NCBI RefSeq assembly: GCF_001426375.1
Contig: NZ_LMEO01000045.1
Span: 639,715 to 703,714 of the forward strand
Direction of reading: 5' to 3'
Origin: Paenibacillus sp. Root444D2
GTDB lineage: Bacteria > Bacillota > Bacilli > Paenibacillales > NBRC-103111
DNA length: 64,000 nt
Below, one piece after another: positions 1 through 9,023 of the stretch. The notes beneath the pieces are model-generated. The model had not been told where the DNA came from and ran no database searches. It was given only the letters and a program-made list of their open reading frames with translations. The position numbers and the translations under genes are program-made. Each line of letters starts with the position of its first letter. Positions within the stretch are counted from its first letter, which is position 1.

Positions 1-757
1 TTTTCGGATCTTGATCTCCAATGAATTTGCCATCCTGAGGCTTATCGTAAACTTTACCTCCGTTTAACGTTGCCCATGAATAGACCGGGGATGACCAATC
101 TTCAAGTACAAGACCATATTTATTTTTAGACTTTAGCTGTTCCGTTAACTCTTGTAGCTTCTTCCAATTCCACTGCCCTGATTCGTACAATTTCTGTGGA
201 TCGTCGGTGATACCCGCTTCAGTCAATACTGTCTTGTTGTAGTACATGACTAACGGATTACAGTCAACGGTAACTCCATATATTTTATCGCCTTTCTTCG
301 AACCGCCCCATAATCCTTCAGCAAAATCCTCGGCTTTGATTGGGCCATTGCCTACTTTCATCAATGGTGTCAATTCTTCGATTGAACCGTTACTAATGAG
401 TTTAACGACAGTTTGATCTCCAGCATAAAATGCGTCTGGCGCCGTACCACCTTGCAGTTGAGTAATGATCTTCTCTTCGTAGCCATCGTTCGGCACGGCT
501 ACCAGCTCCCATTTCACATTCGGATGATCTTTGTTATACTGATCTGTCAGTTCGTAAAAGCGCTTTAACTCTCCCGGATTCCCCCAAGTACTCCACTTTA
601 ATTTGATAACCTCTCCATTTCCAGCCTTAGGCGCTGGTCCCTTCGTTGCATCTGCTGTATTGCCGCCTGCCGGTGCAGAAGAGCTGCATGCAGAAACAAT
701 CATCGTAAGCATCAGGGCGGAGCTGGTTGTTAACCCCCATGTTTTTTTGTTTACCAT
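1..757 (-). CDS. Extracellular sugar-binding lipoprotein of an ABC importer (3' end outside window)
   Basis: About 252 N-terminal codons are visible; the C-terminal part lies before base 1. The protein starts MVNKKTWG, has a hydrophobic signal segment and a lipobox VSAC near residue 24, then a Ser/Ala/Gly-rich linker. The mature part begins KLKWSTWGNPGELKR and contains GGTAPDAFYAGDQ, as in UgpB/MalE-type (SBP_bac_1) sugar-binding proteins. The ATG at 757 is preceded by an AGAGGAG-like ribosome site about 12 bases upstream, somewhat far. The role is capture of an oligosaccharide outside the membrane and delivery to CUT1 permeases, which would lie outside the window. The ligand cannot be told from the sequence. 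It is unlike the two closely related binding proteins at 1206-2801 and 10940-12559. Confidence 0.9.
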   Translation of the reverse strand, partial: MVNKKTWGLTTSSALMLTMIVSACSSSAPAGGNTADATKGPAPKAGNGEVIKLKWSTWGNPGELKRFYELTDQYNKDHPNVKWELVAVPNDGYEEKIITQLQGGTAPDAFYAGDQTVVKLISNGSIEELTPLMKVGNGPIKAEDFAEGLWGGSKKGDKIYGVTVDCNPLVMYYNKTVLTEAGITDDPQKLYESGQWNWKKLQELTEQLKSKNKYGLVLEDWSSPVYSWATLNGGKVYDKPQDGKFIGDQDPK

Positions 758-1108
758 TCTTCCAATCGACTCCTCTCACATAATTAGTTATCTCACCACT
801 GGAATAAATTGGACTGCTATGAGTTAAACATATTTTAAATTACGATGATAGCGTTTTCAATGAACTTTCCCGAATAGTAGATGGATTTTTTTGATCTAGT
901 ATCTATTATTTTTCACATCCTATTATCGTCGTATTTTGCCGATAAATGCGGAATTCTCACTTGTTATCATTCGACAAAATCTGTGAAAACAATGTCAAAA
1001 AATTTAAACTTAAGAATATGAAATTGATTTATACTCCATTTACAATGGAACTTTGACTTTTAAACATTATAAAAAGGAGCTCTATCACATATTCTATCTC
1101 AAAGAAAA
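758..1108. other. Intergenic region, AT-rich, presumed promoter of the gene at 1-757
   Basis: No coding region is convincing here. The stretch is AT-rich and should hold the minus-strand promoter of the sugar-binding protein at 1-757. I cannot name a clear -35/-10 pair or an operator, and found no cre-like site. Confidence 0.5.
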
Positions 1109-1141
1109 CAAAAAAAACGGAACCCCTTGTTTGGAGTTCCG
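1109..1141 (-). terminator. Rho-independent terminator of the 1206-2801 gene
   Basis: Bases 1118-1141 form a 9-bp stem with one mismatch and a 6-base loop. On the minus strand it is followed by a run of eight T (1110-1117 region). It sits about 65 bases after the stop of the binding-protein gene at 1206. Confidence 0.85.
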
Positions 1142-1205
1142 GTCTTATTAGATCACACCATGAGGGTAAGGGATAAATGGTTTATTCGGTTAAAATAGCA
1201 ACTGT

Positions 1206-2801
1206 CTATTGATTTACTCTTGCGAGTGCCGTATTGTAAATCGTTTCAATTTCAGTTGCGCCCTTTTCTTTGCATTGTTTAATAAAACGATCCCACTCAT
1301 TCAATGCTCCATCATTGATAATGAATCTATCCATATTCAGCGTTAAATGCGCATCTAATTGTGTACGGAGCTGTTTAAGCTTTTCTCGTTCTTCTTTATT
1401 AAATGGAGGATCGTTGACTTCTCTGAAATTAATTCCATCTGCCAGATCCTTGATTGCCTTGTCAGACCACTTAATTAGTTCCGGTGCAGAAGAAGGAACA
1501 AGAGGGTGGTCGTCAGAATGAAGTGCTAAGCCAAGGTAACCGGTTCCAAGTGCAGATTGCATCGCCCGGAATGGATCTTGTTTATCCTTAAACTTCGCTT
1601 GCGTCGCTTCAGAAATCTTATATTCGCCACCAGCTAGTGTATAATCAACGTTCTCTACACCAAAGCTTGTCAGATTTGTTCCCTCGTCTCCATACATCCA
1701 ATCTATAAACTTGATAACTTCTTCAGGATTCTTCACCTTTGAGCTTATTGCGTACATTTCACCAAGATGATCAAGTTGATATATGTTGTTGCGTTTAACC
1801 CCATTGCTACTAGCCATGACAGGTAACAATTCGAACTTGGCATCAGGCTCTTTAGCCTGGAGTGCTTTATTAAAGTTTACACCGAAACCATTGTTATCTT
1901 GGTAAAAAAAAGATTTTCCAGTGCTTAATTTTTCCACCCATGTTTGTGAGGTTGCTACGGAATAATCCGGATCAAGAAGTTTTTCTTTATAGAGCTTATG
2001 TAGATAGGTAATTGCATCTTTAAATTCAGGTGAATAAGGACCAAATTTATATTGCTTTGTAGCCTGCTCATAATAAACCTTAGTACCTGTAATATTGGTA
2101 TATCCGCTACCAAAACCGAAAGCAATTGGATTGATCAAATTTTCTGTTCCCGTTTTACCATTTGCTGCACGGCTAGTAAAAGGATAAGAGACTGGATAAG
2201 CATCTTTAAGCTTCTTGAGTACTTGATAGAGTTCTTCATAGGTCGTTGGGGTTTTTAAGTTAAGCTTTGTCAATAGATCTACACGAATCATCGGAAGCTG
2301 ACCAGACTGCAAGCTCCATTTGGTAAGGAGCGGAAAGCCATATAACTTGCCATCGACTTTTGTCTTGTTGATCTCAGGCTTCTGCCCAATTAGTTTTTGG
2401 AAATTCGGCATTTTATCCAGATACGGTGTGAGGTCTAGGAAAATATTCAAATCAGCGTAGTTCGAAAGATCATTTTGATTAACCATGATCACATCGGGGA
2501 TAGAGTTTGTAGCAATTAGCGTTTTCTTCTTATCCTCATAATTACTTTGTGGAACACTTTGTAATTCAAGCTTCACATTTTTTCTTTTTTTAATTTCTTG
2601 AACAATGATCGAATTTACATCTAACGCTTGCGAAGAATGCTCATATCTCATCCATGAAAGCGTTATGTGTTTGGCAGGAACTGGTGATACTTTTGACGCC
2701 GTAACATTTGGCTTGACTGGGCTACTACAACCTGCCAATAAACTTCCCAGTAAGGCGAGTGAACAATAGACGGTTAACTTTCCTTTTTTTTTAATAACCA
2801 T
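1206..2801 (-). CDS. Orphan sugar-binding lipoprotein paired with an AraC sensor-regulator
   Basis: This 531-residue ABC solute-binding protein (LplA/YtcQ-like group) has a signal peptide and lipobox LAGC with the lipid-bearing Cys at 25. The start ATG has AAGGAGG nine bases upstream. It is strongly similar over its whole length to the binding protein at 10940-12559, sharing WMRYEH, SVPQSNY, LIATN, LDLTPYLDKMPN, NDPPF and KEEREKLKQ at matching places. It therefore arose by duplication. Unlike that paralogue it has no permease genes beside it. It lies 42 bases downstream of the membrane AraC regulator (2844-5180) and is probably co-transcribed with it. I infer either a second receptor for the 9.0-12.6 kb importer or a sensing partner of the AraC protein. 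The family assignment is firm; the special role is speculation. Confidence 0.92.
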   Translation of the reverse strand: MVIKKKGKLTVYCSLALLGSLLAGCSSPVKPNVTASKVSPVPAKHITLSWMRYEHSSQALDVNSIIVQEIKKRKNVKLELQSVPQSNYEDKKKTLIATNSIPDVIMVNQNDLSNYADLNIFLDLTPYLDKMPNFQKLIGQKPEINKTKVDGKLYGFPLLTKWSLQSGQLPMIRVDLLTKLNLKTPTTYEELYQVLKKLKDAYPVSYPFTSRAANGKTGTENLINPIAFGFGSGYTNITGTKVYYEQATKQYKFGPYSPEFKDAITYLHKLYKEKLLDPDYSVATSQTWVEKLSTGKSFFYQDNNGFGVNFNKALQAKEPDAKFELLPVMASSNGVKRNNIYQLDHLGEMYAISSKVKNPEEVIKFIDWMYGDEGTNLTSFGVENVDYTLAGGEYKISEATQAKFKDKQDPFRAMQSALGTGYLGLALHSDDHPLVPSSAPELIKWSDKAIKDLADGINFREVNDPPFNKEEREKLKQLRTQLDAHLTLNMDRFIINDGALNEWDRFIKQCKEKGATEIETIYNTALARVNQ

Positions 2802-2843
2802 GTTGTTCCTCCTTAATAAATCAGGATTTGTTACATTTACAGC

Positions 2844-5180
2844 CTATTTCTGCTTCACTCCATGGCTACTACGATATTCATTCGGCGAAATGCCTTCATA
2901 CTTTTTGAACAAACGCAGAAAGGTTGTACGGCTGAATATGCCAATCTGATCGGCGATTTCACTAATTTTCAAATCTGTATGCGCTAACAATTCTCTCGCT
3001 TTGGCAATCCGAATAAGACTGATATAGTCCGAAATATTCGTCCCAGTCGACTCTTTAAACATTCTTGACACATACTTGGCGGACAGTCCTATTTCGTTTG
3101 CAATCACTTCGAGATACAGGTCCTTTTCATAATGCTTCTCAATATAATCGGTTATGAGTGAGACAACCGCACCCGATTTGCTTTCAGGTTTATATAACGT
3201 CCTAGTGATAATTTTATCGTAAAATTCAAAGATATTTTTCAATCTTCCATCAAACTCACTTGGTAAGAGCTCCTTTTGACTCAAAAAAGCATGTTCATTC
3301 GTATCAAGAAAATCATAAACACTAAGTCGCTTTTCCGTAATATAGCGATTACCCGTATTGTAGAACTCCACAAGCAAAGCCCCGAGATAGTGATAAGAGA
3401 CACCCCTTGCTTTATTCAAGCCAATAATTCCTTCCAGCTCTACCTTCAGGCCACCCATGTCACCTGATTTCAAACCATTTACTATTTTGTTCTCATCTAG
3501 AAATGAATAATAGTAGTTTTGGTCGATAACAAAATGAGTCGCATCTAAAATGACCATCTTGGATGAGTCCGTCCGTTTATCTATGGCTGTAATAGCATCA
3601 CTATAAGATTTCGAATAATCATCGATCTTATCGTATTTTTTTCCTAAACCAATAATTAATTCGCAATAAATCATGTCATAGGCAAAGGTCAGTTTAATCA
3701 TCTCTAAAGCTTGGTCTAATTGCCCACGGTCTTCCTCACTCTTCAAATTAACCATGCAAACATATAAGTAAGGCTCATATTCTGTCAAATAACAATTCAC
3801 GTACTTCTTCATAATGCCCCAAAGCACATTCTTCATCTTTTCCAAAATCAATAATCGGTCTGCTTCCACAATCTCATGATAAAATCTATCCCTAAAATGA
3901 ATCATGAAGCAGCAGCATAAATAACTCCCTGTGTGAAAATCAATTTCATTTAAGATTTGATTAACGGAATAAGGCTGTGCCCCTCGATATCCTTTAATTA
4001 AATTCGTGAAAAACTGTTCGAGAATTTCATCAGAAAATGTATTGATTTTAATATTGTCATCTCTATGCTGCTGTATCAATTGATTAACGCTATTTCCGAT
4101 TCTTTGAAGTTCGCTGCTGTGGTGAGTATCATTGTTCCATTCATCCGCTTTTTCAGTTTTTTGTAAAATATCTCTTATATTTTTGATCGGATTATATAAG
4201 CGAACACTAAATATGAAAGAAAAAGCTACACCAATAATAAGTAAACTAATGCATATCCAGATAATCAAACTAAAAATACTTGCAGACTCCTGGTTAAACG
4301 AGTTCACAGGGGTGATAGAAAAATACTTCCACCCAAAATCGGACGTGGTTTGTGCCAGCCAGTTCTGTTCTTGACCAATCCGAATCGCCCCGTTACTTCG
4401 CTCCTCCGATGAAGCTCCAGCAATGATTTCTTCTTTCGCCTTCTGATCTAACTCGCTGCTTTGCAAAATGATCTGATTATTTTTATCCAGTACAAGATAT
4501 TGGGTAGTCGAGAAAATCGAGTTGTTTTGCAACGTAACCACGATCGTAGGAATGGAAATTGTCGTCACCATCGTTGCCAAATGCCCATTCAAATATTGTG
4601 TCGTAATACTCGGGATAACCTCTCGGTAAGAATTCATATCAGCGTTGACCACTTTGGTAGGCTTCAATAATTCGAATAAGCTGCTTTGGTGTAAGCGTTG
4701 ACGCCAGAAATCTTTATTGTACTCATCAAATTTATAAAATTTGTCAAAGAAAATGTCAAAATTAACGATGCCATCACTTAAATAAACGCGTTTATCATCT
4801 ACAAAAATAAAAATATTATCTACAAAATGGCTGATTGGATTGCGGTTACCCGCAATTGATCTCACAATCGATGGCATTTTAATTTTCTCATCATCCGTAA
4901 GTAATGAATCCGGTCGTAAATATTGCTGAATCGTCTCACTAAGTAGCAAGCTGTTATTGGTTGCCTGCGCCATACTTAAATAAATATCAATTGTTTTGGA
5001 GGATGAAATCAAATTATCAGTAAGCTTCTCGGAGGCATCCTTCTTAATTAAATGATCTGCGTTAAAATAAGAGATGATTCCAATAATGACAATTGGAATT
5101 AATAATGAGATGAAATATAGCAGAATCTTAAAGAATAGCCTGTTCTTATTCAATGATTGCTTCAGATGCTTCCAATTCAA
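2844..5180 (-). CDS. Membrane-bound AraC-family sensor-regulator (YesS-like)
   Basis: This protein of about 778 residues probably senses a glycan outside the cell and switches on nearby genes. It has an N-terminal membrane segment (around ILLYFISLLIPIVIIG), a large extracytoplasmic sensor region of about 250 residues, a second membrane segment (around LIIWICISLLIIGVAF) followed by a HAMP-like linker, a cytoplasmic middle part, and a C-terminal AraC double helix-turn-helix in the last ~100 residues (EIGLSAKYVSRMFKE; IGIFSRTTFLRLFKKYEGISPNEYR). I prefer the TTG at 5180: it follows an AGGAGGGGGGGGGG ribosome site. The upstream in-frame ATG at 5216 would place that purine tract inside the coding sequence as a Gly run. 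The gene leads into the orphan binding protein at 1206-2801. It is the most likely regulator of the glycan locus up to 18.4 kb. Confidence 0.9.
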   Translation of the reverse strand: MNWKHLKQSLNKNRLFFKILLYFISLLIPIVIIGIISYFNADHLIKKDASEKLTDNLISSSKTIDIYLSMAQATNNSLLLSETIQQYLRPDSLLTDDEKIKMPSIVRSIAGNRNPISHFVDNIFIFVDDKRVYLSDGIVNFDIFFDKFYKFDEYNKDFWRQRLHQSSLFELLKPTKVVNADMNSYREVIPSITTQYLNGHLATMVTTISIPTIVVTLQNNSIFSTTQYLVLDKNNQIILQSSELDQKAKEEIIAGASSEERSNGAIRIGQEQNWLAQTTSDFGWKYFSITPVNSFNQESASIFSLIIWICISLLIIGVAFSFIFSVRLYNPIKNIRDILQKTEKADEWNNDTHHSSELQRIGNSVNQLIQQHRDDNIKINTFSDEILEQFFTNLIKGYRGAQPYSVNQILNEIDFHTGSYLCCCFMIHFRDRFYHEIVEADRLLILEKMKNVLWGIMKKYVNCYLTEYEPYLYVCMVNLKSEEDRGQLDQALEMIKLTFAYDMIYCELIIGLGKKYDKIDDYSKSYSDAITAIDKRTDSSKMVILDATHFVIDQNYYYSFLDENKIVNGLKSGDMGGLKVELEGIIGLNKARGVSYHYLGALLVEFYNTGNRYITEKRLSVYDFLDTNEHAFLSQKELLPSEFDGRLKNIFEFYDKIITRTLYKPESKSGAVVSLITDYIEKHYEKDLYLEVIANEIGLSAKYVSRMFKESTGTNISDYISLIRIAKARELLAHTDLKISEIADQIGIFSRTTFLRLFKKYEGISPNEYRSSHGVKQK

Positions 5181-5194
5181 GTTCGCCCCCCCCC
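5181..5194 (-). repeat. G10 homopolymer inside the ribosome site of the AraC gene
   Basis: On the minus strand, AGGA is followed by ten consecutive G (C10 on the plus strand) and then CGAAC before the TTG start. Slippage here would alter Shine-Dalgarno spacing or, if the ATG at 5216 is used, the reading frame. Confidence 0.7.
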
Positions 5195-5397
5195 CTCCTG
5201 TTCCCACAAATCCCAAATCATGTATTGGCTGAGGAACTTTGTAACAATTATTATCATCTATGTATTATTCGGATCTTTCTATATGAAATCCTCCCGCTAT
5301 ACATGAACGTTTTCTTTTACTAGCTGCTCCGCCGCGCTGCTGTTGTCGTTATTAAATCATCCCTGCAAGGAATCAGGAAACCGACTAAGCACGAAAT

Positions 5398-5445
5398 AAG
5401 GCCACATAAAATCGCCTACTGCGTAGAGTGACTTCATGTGGCCTT
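5398..5445 (-). terminator. Stem-loop after the DapA-like gene at 5527
   Basis: A perfect 10-bp stem, AAGGCCACAT (5398-5407) with ATGTGGCCTT (5436-5445), encloses a shorter inner hairpin. The following T-rich stretch is weak on the minus strand (TTATTT) and better on the plus strand. It most likely ends the GH38-aldolase operon. The rest of 5217-5526 holds the AraC promoter, with no gene seen. Confidence 0.65.
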
Positions 5446-5526
5446 CATTTTTCTATTTTTGCCTGAATGGATAACCTAGGTCATTCCACTGTGTTGGACG
5501 TTCTACGTTACCGAACTGGATCTCTG

Positions 5527-6465
5527 TTAATTCTTAATCGCAACAGCTGAGAATTGCTTAGATAACTCCTTGGAAAGACGGTATAGCTGATCGACTTCCG
5601 CTTTATTAGTGGCTGTAAAGTCATCCTGATTCCTCGCACGCGAGCGATAATTCGAACTGATTCCTTCCTTCATCTGATAATATTTAGCGTTTATCGGATA
5701 CAACTGCCGCTCAATAAATGAAGCTACACTCAGTAAATCACTTAAACGCTGCGCTTCTTCAGGCTGCTTCTCCCAATTATGTAGAAGCCATGCATACAGG
5801 TCCGGATGAAAGTTAGCCATGACTCCACTGTAACCATCAACGCCAAGCTTCAATGTTTCCAGAAGCGTAGCTGTATTGGCGTTGTAAAGCTTTAATGAAG
5901 TTCCTTTAATCGCTTCCAGCTTTTCTTTGATCATCTCCACATCACAAGAAGTATCCTTCAAGAAGAAAAATCTTCCGGTATCCGCACACCATTTCAAAAC
6001 AGATGGTGATAATAAACGCTTATATGGAAATGGACATTCATAGATACCAAACGCAATATGATCCGGCAGCTGTTCAATTAGCTTCTGAGCGTTAGCCTTC
6101 CACACGTCATCAGACTCATCTGCTCCTGCCAATCGGTTCGAAATCAGGATTACGGCCTCAACGCCAGTTTCTGACATCGCTGTCAATTCTCGAGCCTGGT
6201 CTTCAAGCGAGTCGGAAATGTGCCCCGAGGCGATGACGGGAACTCGTCCCGCTGCCTTCTCCACGACAAAAGCGGCAAGCTTCACACGCTCTTCCAAACT
6301 CAAAAAGAACATTTCGCTAGACTGGCATACAGCAAATAAACCGTCAACCTTGTTTTGAATAAACCATTCAACCATACGTCCCATCGCATCAAAATCAATT
6401 TCTTCAGACTCCTTGTATAAGGTAATCATGGTTGGCCATACGCCGTTAGGGTTATTAATCTTCAT
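5527..6465 (-). CDS. DapA/NanA superfamily aldolase or lyase
   Basis: This 312-residue TIM-barrel protein belongs to the dihydrodipicolinate synthase/N-acetylneuraminate lyase family. Members form a Schiff base with a pyruvate-type keto acid to make or break C-C bonds. The Schiff-base lysine is K170 in FFLKDTS, and the partner tyrosine is Y142 in GIYECP. The usual substrate-carboxylate motif G-T/S-T-G-E near residue 48 is replaced by QSSE, so the substrate is probably not the classical one. I start at ATG 6465, with GAGAGA upstream, overlapping the GH38 stop by 11 bases. The longer reading from 6483 adds only six residues. It is the last gene of the operon importer-GH38-aldolase, which suggests a keto-acid intermediate. 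The family is sure; the substrate is unknown. Confidence 0.88.
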   Translation of the reverse strand: MKINNPNGVWPTMITLYKESEEIDFDAMGRMVEWFIQNKVDGLFAVCQSSEMFFLSLEERVKLAAFVVEKAAGRVPVIASGHISDSLEDQARELTAMSETGVEAVILISNRLAGADESDDVWKANAQKLIEQLPDHIAFGIYECPFPYKRLLSPSVLKWCADTGRFFFLKDTSCDVEMIKEKLEAIKGTSLKLYNANTATLLETLKLGVDGYSGVMANFHPDLYAWLLHNWEKQPEEAQRLSDLLSVASFIERQLYPINAKYYQMKEGISSNYRSRARNQDDFTATNKAEVDQLYRLSKELSKQFSAVAIKN

Positions 6466-8986
6466 TTGACATCTCTCTCTCATTGATATTATTTTTCATT
6501 TCCAAAAAATTCACTTCCATGATGGGGTCGTGCTGTTCTGCAGGTATAAAAAACGTTTTAATTTCACACTTGCCAAAGGTACTTCGCCAACTGCGATTTA
6601 AGACTAGAATGCATAGATTTGTCTCCGCTTCTCTTCCGTAAGTTTCATTACAGCGTAGAATCCAGCCATTCCCGTCTTCCGCTGGTTTAAAGGCCACAGC
6701 TACCACATTTTCAGCAGAAATCACAATTCCCTCGGAAACTTGCGGTAAATGACCTTCGTGGTACGTTTCCCATACCTGCTGCAGCGGAGTATGCAATTCG
6801 TATGCCTTTCGTACAACGCCGCTATCCTGCCACGATCCGGCATGAGGCGAGAGTAGGTAGATAAACTCCTGCACACCCTGATCCATATATTCCAATTGTT
6901 CATCACGTTCGCCAAAATGATCTGCATAAATCGGACTTCGAACGACAGTCATCCTTAATTCATTGTCTAGAACATCGTAAGCGTATTTGGTATCGTTGAT
7001 CAGAGAAAGTCCGAATACTGCTGACGGTTCAATGCCCTCCGCTGTACGAGGTTCATTACCCGATACATTTACCCACATTTGTCCCGGTACCTCGTTTCCA
7101 TTCGCCGGTCGTTCAATGAACCCGTACGGAATTTCAAACACGGCACGAGGTTGCTCGACATTTACAGGAAAGGCAAGCTTAAGCATCTTATGCTGCTCTC
7201 TCCAATCCAGCCTTACCTTGACATGCAGGTTGGAACTGTCATGTAATAAGCTGATATCCTGACGAAGAACAGATTTTCCGAAATGACTAATTACCCGAAT
7301 CGTCGCCCGCAGAGGCCCTGTTTCAAGCACTTGCAACTCTGCGTTACAAAAGCATCCCCATTCATCACGATAGTGTGTCAGACCGTGTCCCCATGTATCA
7401 CTGTGGCTCTCATCCAAGACGATTGGCACCGCTCCGTCTCCAGTCAGTACTTCTCTAAAACCATGAAGCTTGTCAATGACATGTCGGATATATCCTGTAT
7501 CTGGATCGAGCTCAACGAATAGCTTATTATTCTCTAAGAGGCACCCCTCAGCCCGAGCGGCCCCTATCGGCTCCATCGGCTCGCAAGCTTTATCTCGGTA
7601 TACCCAATAGACCTGATATCCGAAAGCCGGGATTCGCCCCATAATTAACGTATCCCATTTATCAATGGTATTTGTCCGAGATGCCCTGATCGTTTGAATG
7701 GGCAATGGATTGCCTGCAGCATCAGTCACACCAGCCAGCTTCTTGTTAATTCCAATTGGTGCCTCCACTCCCCACGATAATGGGTTAAAAACCACAAGAG
7801 GTGAACCCAGATCATCTTGCTCCCAAAGCTGCCAGTCCTTCTCCTTGCTTAAGGATTTCACGCCTGGTTTCATTGTATTAATCGACCAGGAAATCTTTTG
7901 AAGAGCAGCGTTTATCGCTTTTGCTCCAATACTTAACGCTTCACCATAAAATTCCTGAACATCGTCGAAAGCTTCCTTTATACTGCAGCCGCCCATAATA
8001 TCATGGAAATGATTGAACATGACATTTTCCCAAGCCCGATGAAGTGCTTCTGACGGATACGGTAAAGCAAGTGTCAAATTGGCAAGTGTAGAAAATTTCT
8101 CGGCTGTCAGCATCCTGTGCTCCACTCGGCGGTTAGTGGCCTTTGATTCCGAGTGTGTGGAGTAACAACCGACGGCATGCATCTGCATTTCATCTTTAAT
8201 CACAGGGATATCCGGATCCAACTTCCTCATTTCTGTAAAATAATGATTAGGAGAGCTTAACTGAATGTCATCCAGTCCAGGTCGCTTTTGGATCTCATGG
8301 ATGAGCTTAAGGTTCTCAATTGTCGGCCCTCCGCCATGATTACCAACGCCAAAGAAAGACATAAAAGCATGACCGCTTGCTACGGCCATATTTCTGTGGC
8401 TTATTATCTTATCTTCCATGCCATTACTCGCCCAATTGCCATAGCTGTCCGCGAGCCTAAATGTCATAACACGGCTGCCATCTTCCGATACCCACCAGAA
8501 TAAATCGTGCGGCAATGTCTTCTCATGTGCCCCAGGACGCATGAAAACGTAGTAATCCATGCCACCTTGCTTCAATAACTGTGGCATCATGCCATGGTGA
8601 CCGAAAGAATCAACATTGTAGCCCACCCGCGCCATGACACCGAATTTCTCCATAAAATACCGTTGTCCATATAAGCTATGCCTAGCAAATGATTCGCCCG
8701 ATGGCAAATTGCAATCCGGTTGTATCCACCAACCGCCTGTAATGACCCAACGTCCTTCGGCTACATGCTGCTTAATTTCGGCAAACATCTCGGGAGCATT
8801 CTCTTCAACCCATTTGTAATAAGACGCGCAGGCACACGTAAATACAAAATCAGGGAACTCATTCAATCGATCCAAAGCAGAACGAAAAGTCGCTTTGATC
8901 TCTGCGTACCCCTCCTGCCAACGCCATAACCAAACCGGATCCAAATGGGCATTTCCGATTAAATGAAGCTTCATTTCAACAGTCAT
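6455..8986 (-). CDS. Alpha-mannosidase, glycoside hydrolase family 38
   Basis: This 843-residue retaining alpha-mannosidase has no signal peptide, so it acts in the cytosol on imported glycans. The zinc ligands are in the N-terminal HLD motif (H14, D16) followed by PVWLWRW; the catalytic nucleophile is D126 in NVDSFGHH. PDCNLPSGES (around 90-99) and FNHFHDIMGG in the helical domain are GH38 signatures. The C-terminal half is the beta-sandwich region of the family. ATG 8986 is preferred over the GTG at 9001 because AAGGGGGAT lies six bases before it. The gene follows two sugar permeases and overlaps the aldolase gene, so all belong to one operon. The presumed substrate is an alpha-mannoside or mannose-bearing oligosaccharide brought in by that importer. 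Confidence 0.93.
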   Translation of the reverse strand: MTVEMKLHLIGNAHLDPVWLWRWQEGYAEIKATFRSALDRLNEFPDFVFTCACASYYKWVEENAPEMFAEIKQHVAEGRWVITGGWWIQPDCNLPSGESFARHSLYGQRYFMEKFGVMARVGYNVDSFGHHGMMPQLLKQGGMDYYVFMRPGAHEKTLPHDLFWWVSEDGSRVMTFRLADSYGNWASNGMEDKIISHRNMAVASGHAFMSFFGVGNHGGGPTIENLKLIHEIQKRPGLDDIQLSSPNHYFTEMRKLDPDIPVIKDEMQMHAVGCYSTHSESKATNRRVEHRMLTAEKFSTLANLTLALPYPSEALHRAWENVMFNHFHDIMGGCSIKEAFDDVQEFYGEALSIGAKAINAALQKISWSINTMKPGVKSLSKEKDWQLWEQDDLGSPLVVFNPLSWGVEAPIGINKKLAGVTDAAGNPLPIQTIRASRTNTIDKWDTLIMGRIPAFGYQVYWVYRDKACEPMEPIGAARAEGCLLENNKLFVELDPDTGYIRHVIDKLHGFREVLTGDGAVPIVLDESHSDTWGHGLTHYRDEWGCFCNAELQVLETGPLRATIRVISHFGKSVLRQDISLLHDSSNLHVKVRLDWREQHKMLKLAFPVNVEQPRAVFEIPYGFIERPANGNEVPGQMWVNVSGNEPRTAEGIEPSAVFGLSLINDTKYAYDVLDNELRMTVVRSPIYADHFGERDEQLEYMDQGVQEFIYLLSPHAGSWQDSGVVRKAYELHTPLQQVWETYHEGHLPQVSEGIVISAENVVAVAFKPAEDGNGWILRCNETYGREAETNLCILVLNRSWRSTFGKCEIKTFFIPAEQHDPIMEVNFLEMKNNINEREMSNED

Positions 8987-9023
8987 GTTATCCCCCTTCA
9001 CGCATTATGATAATTTGATCTTT

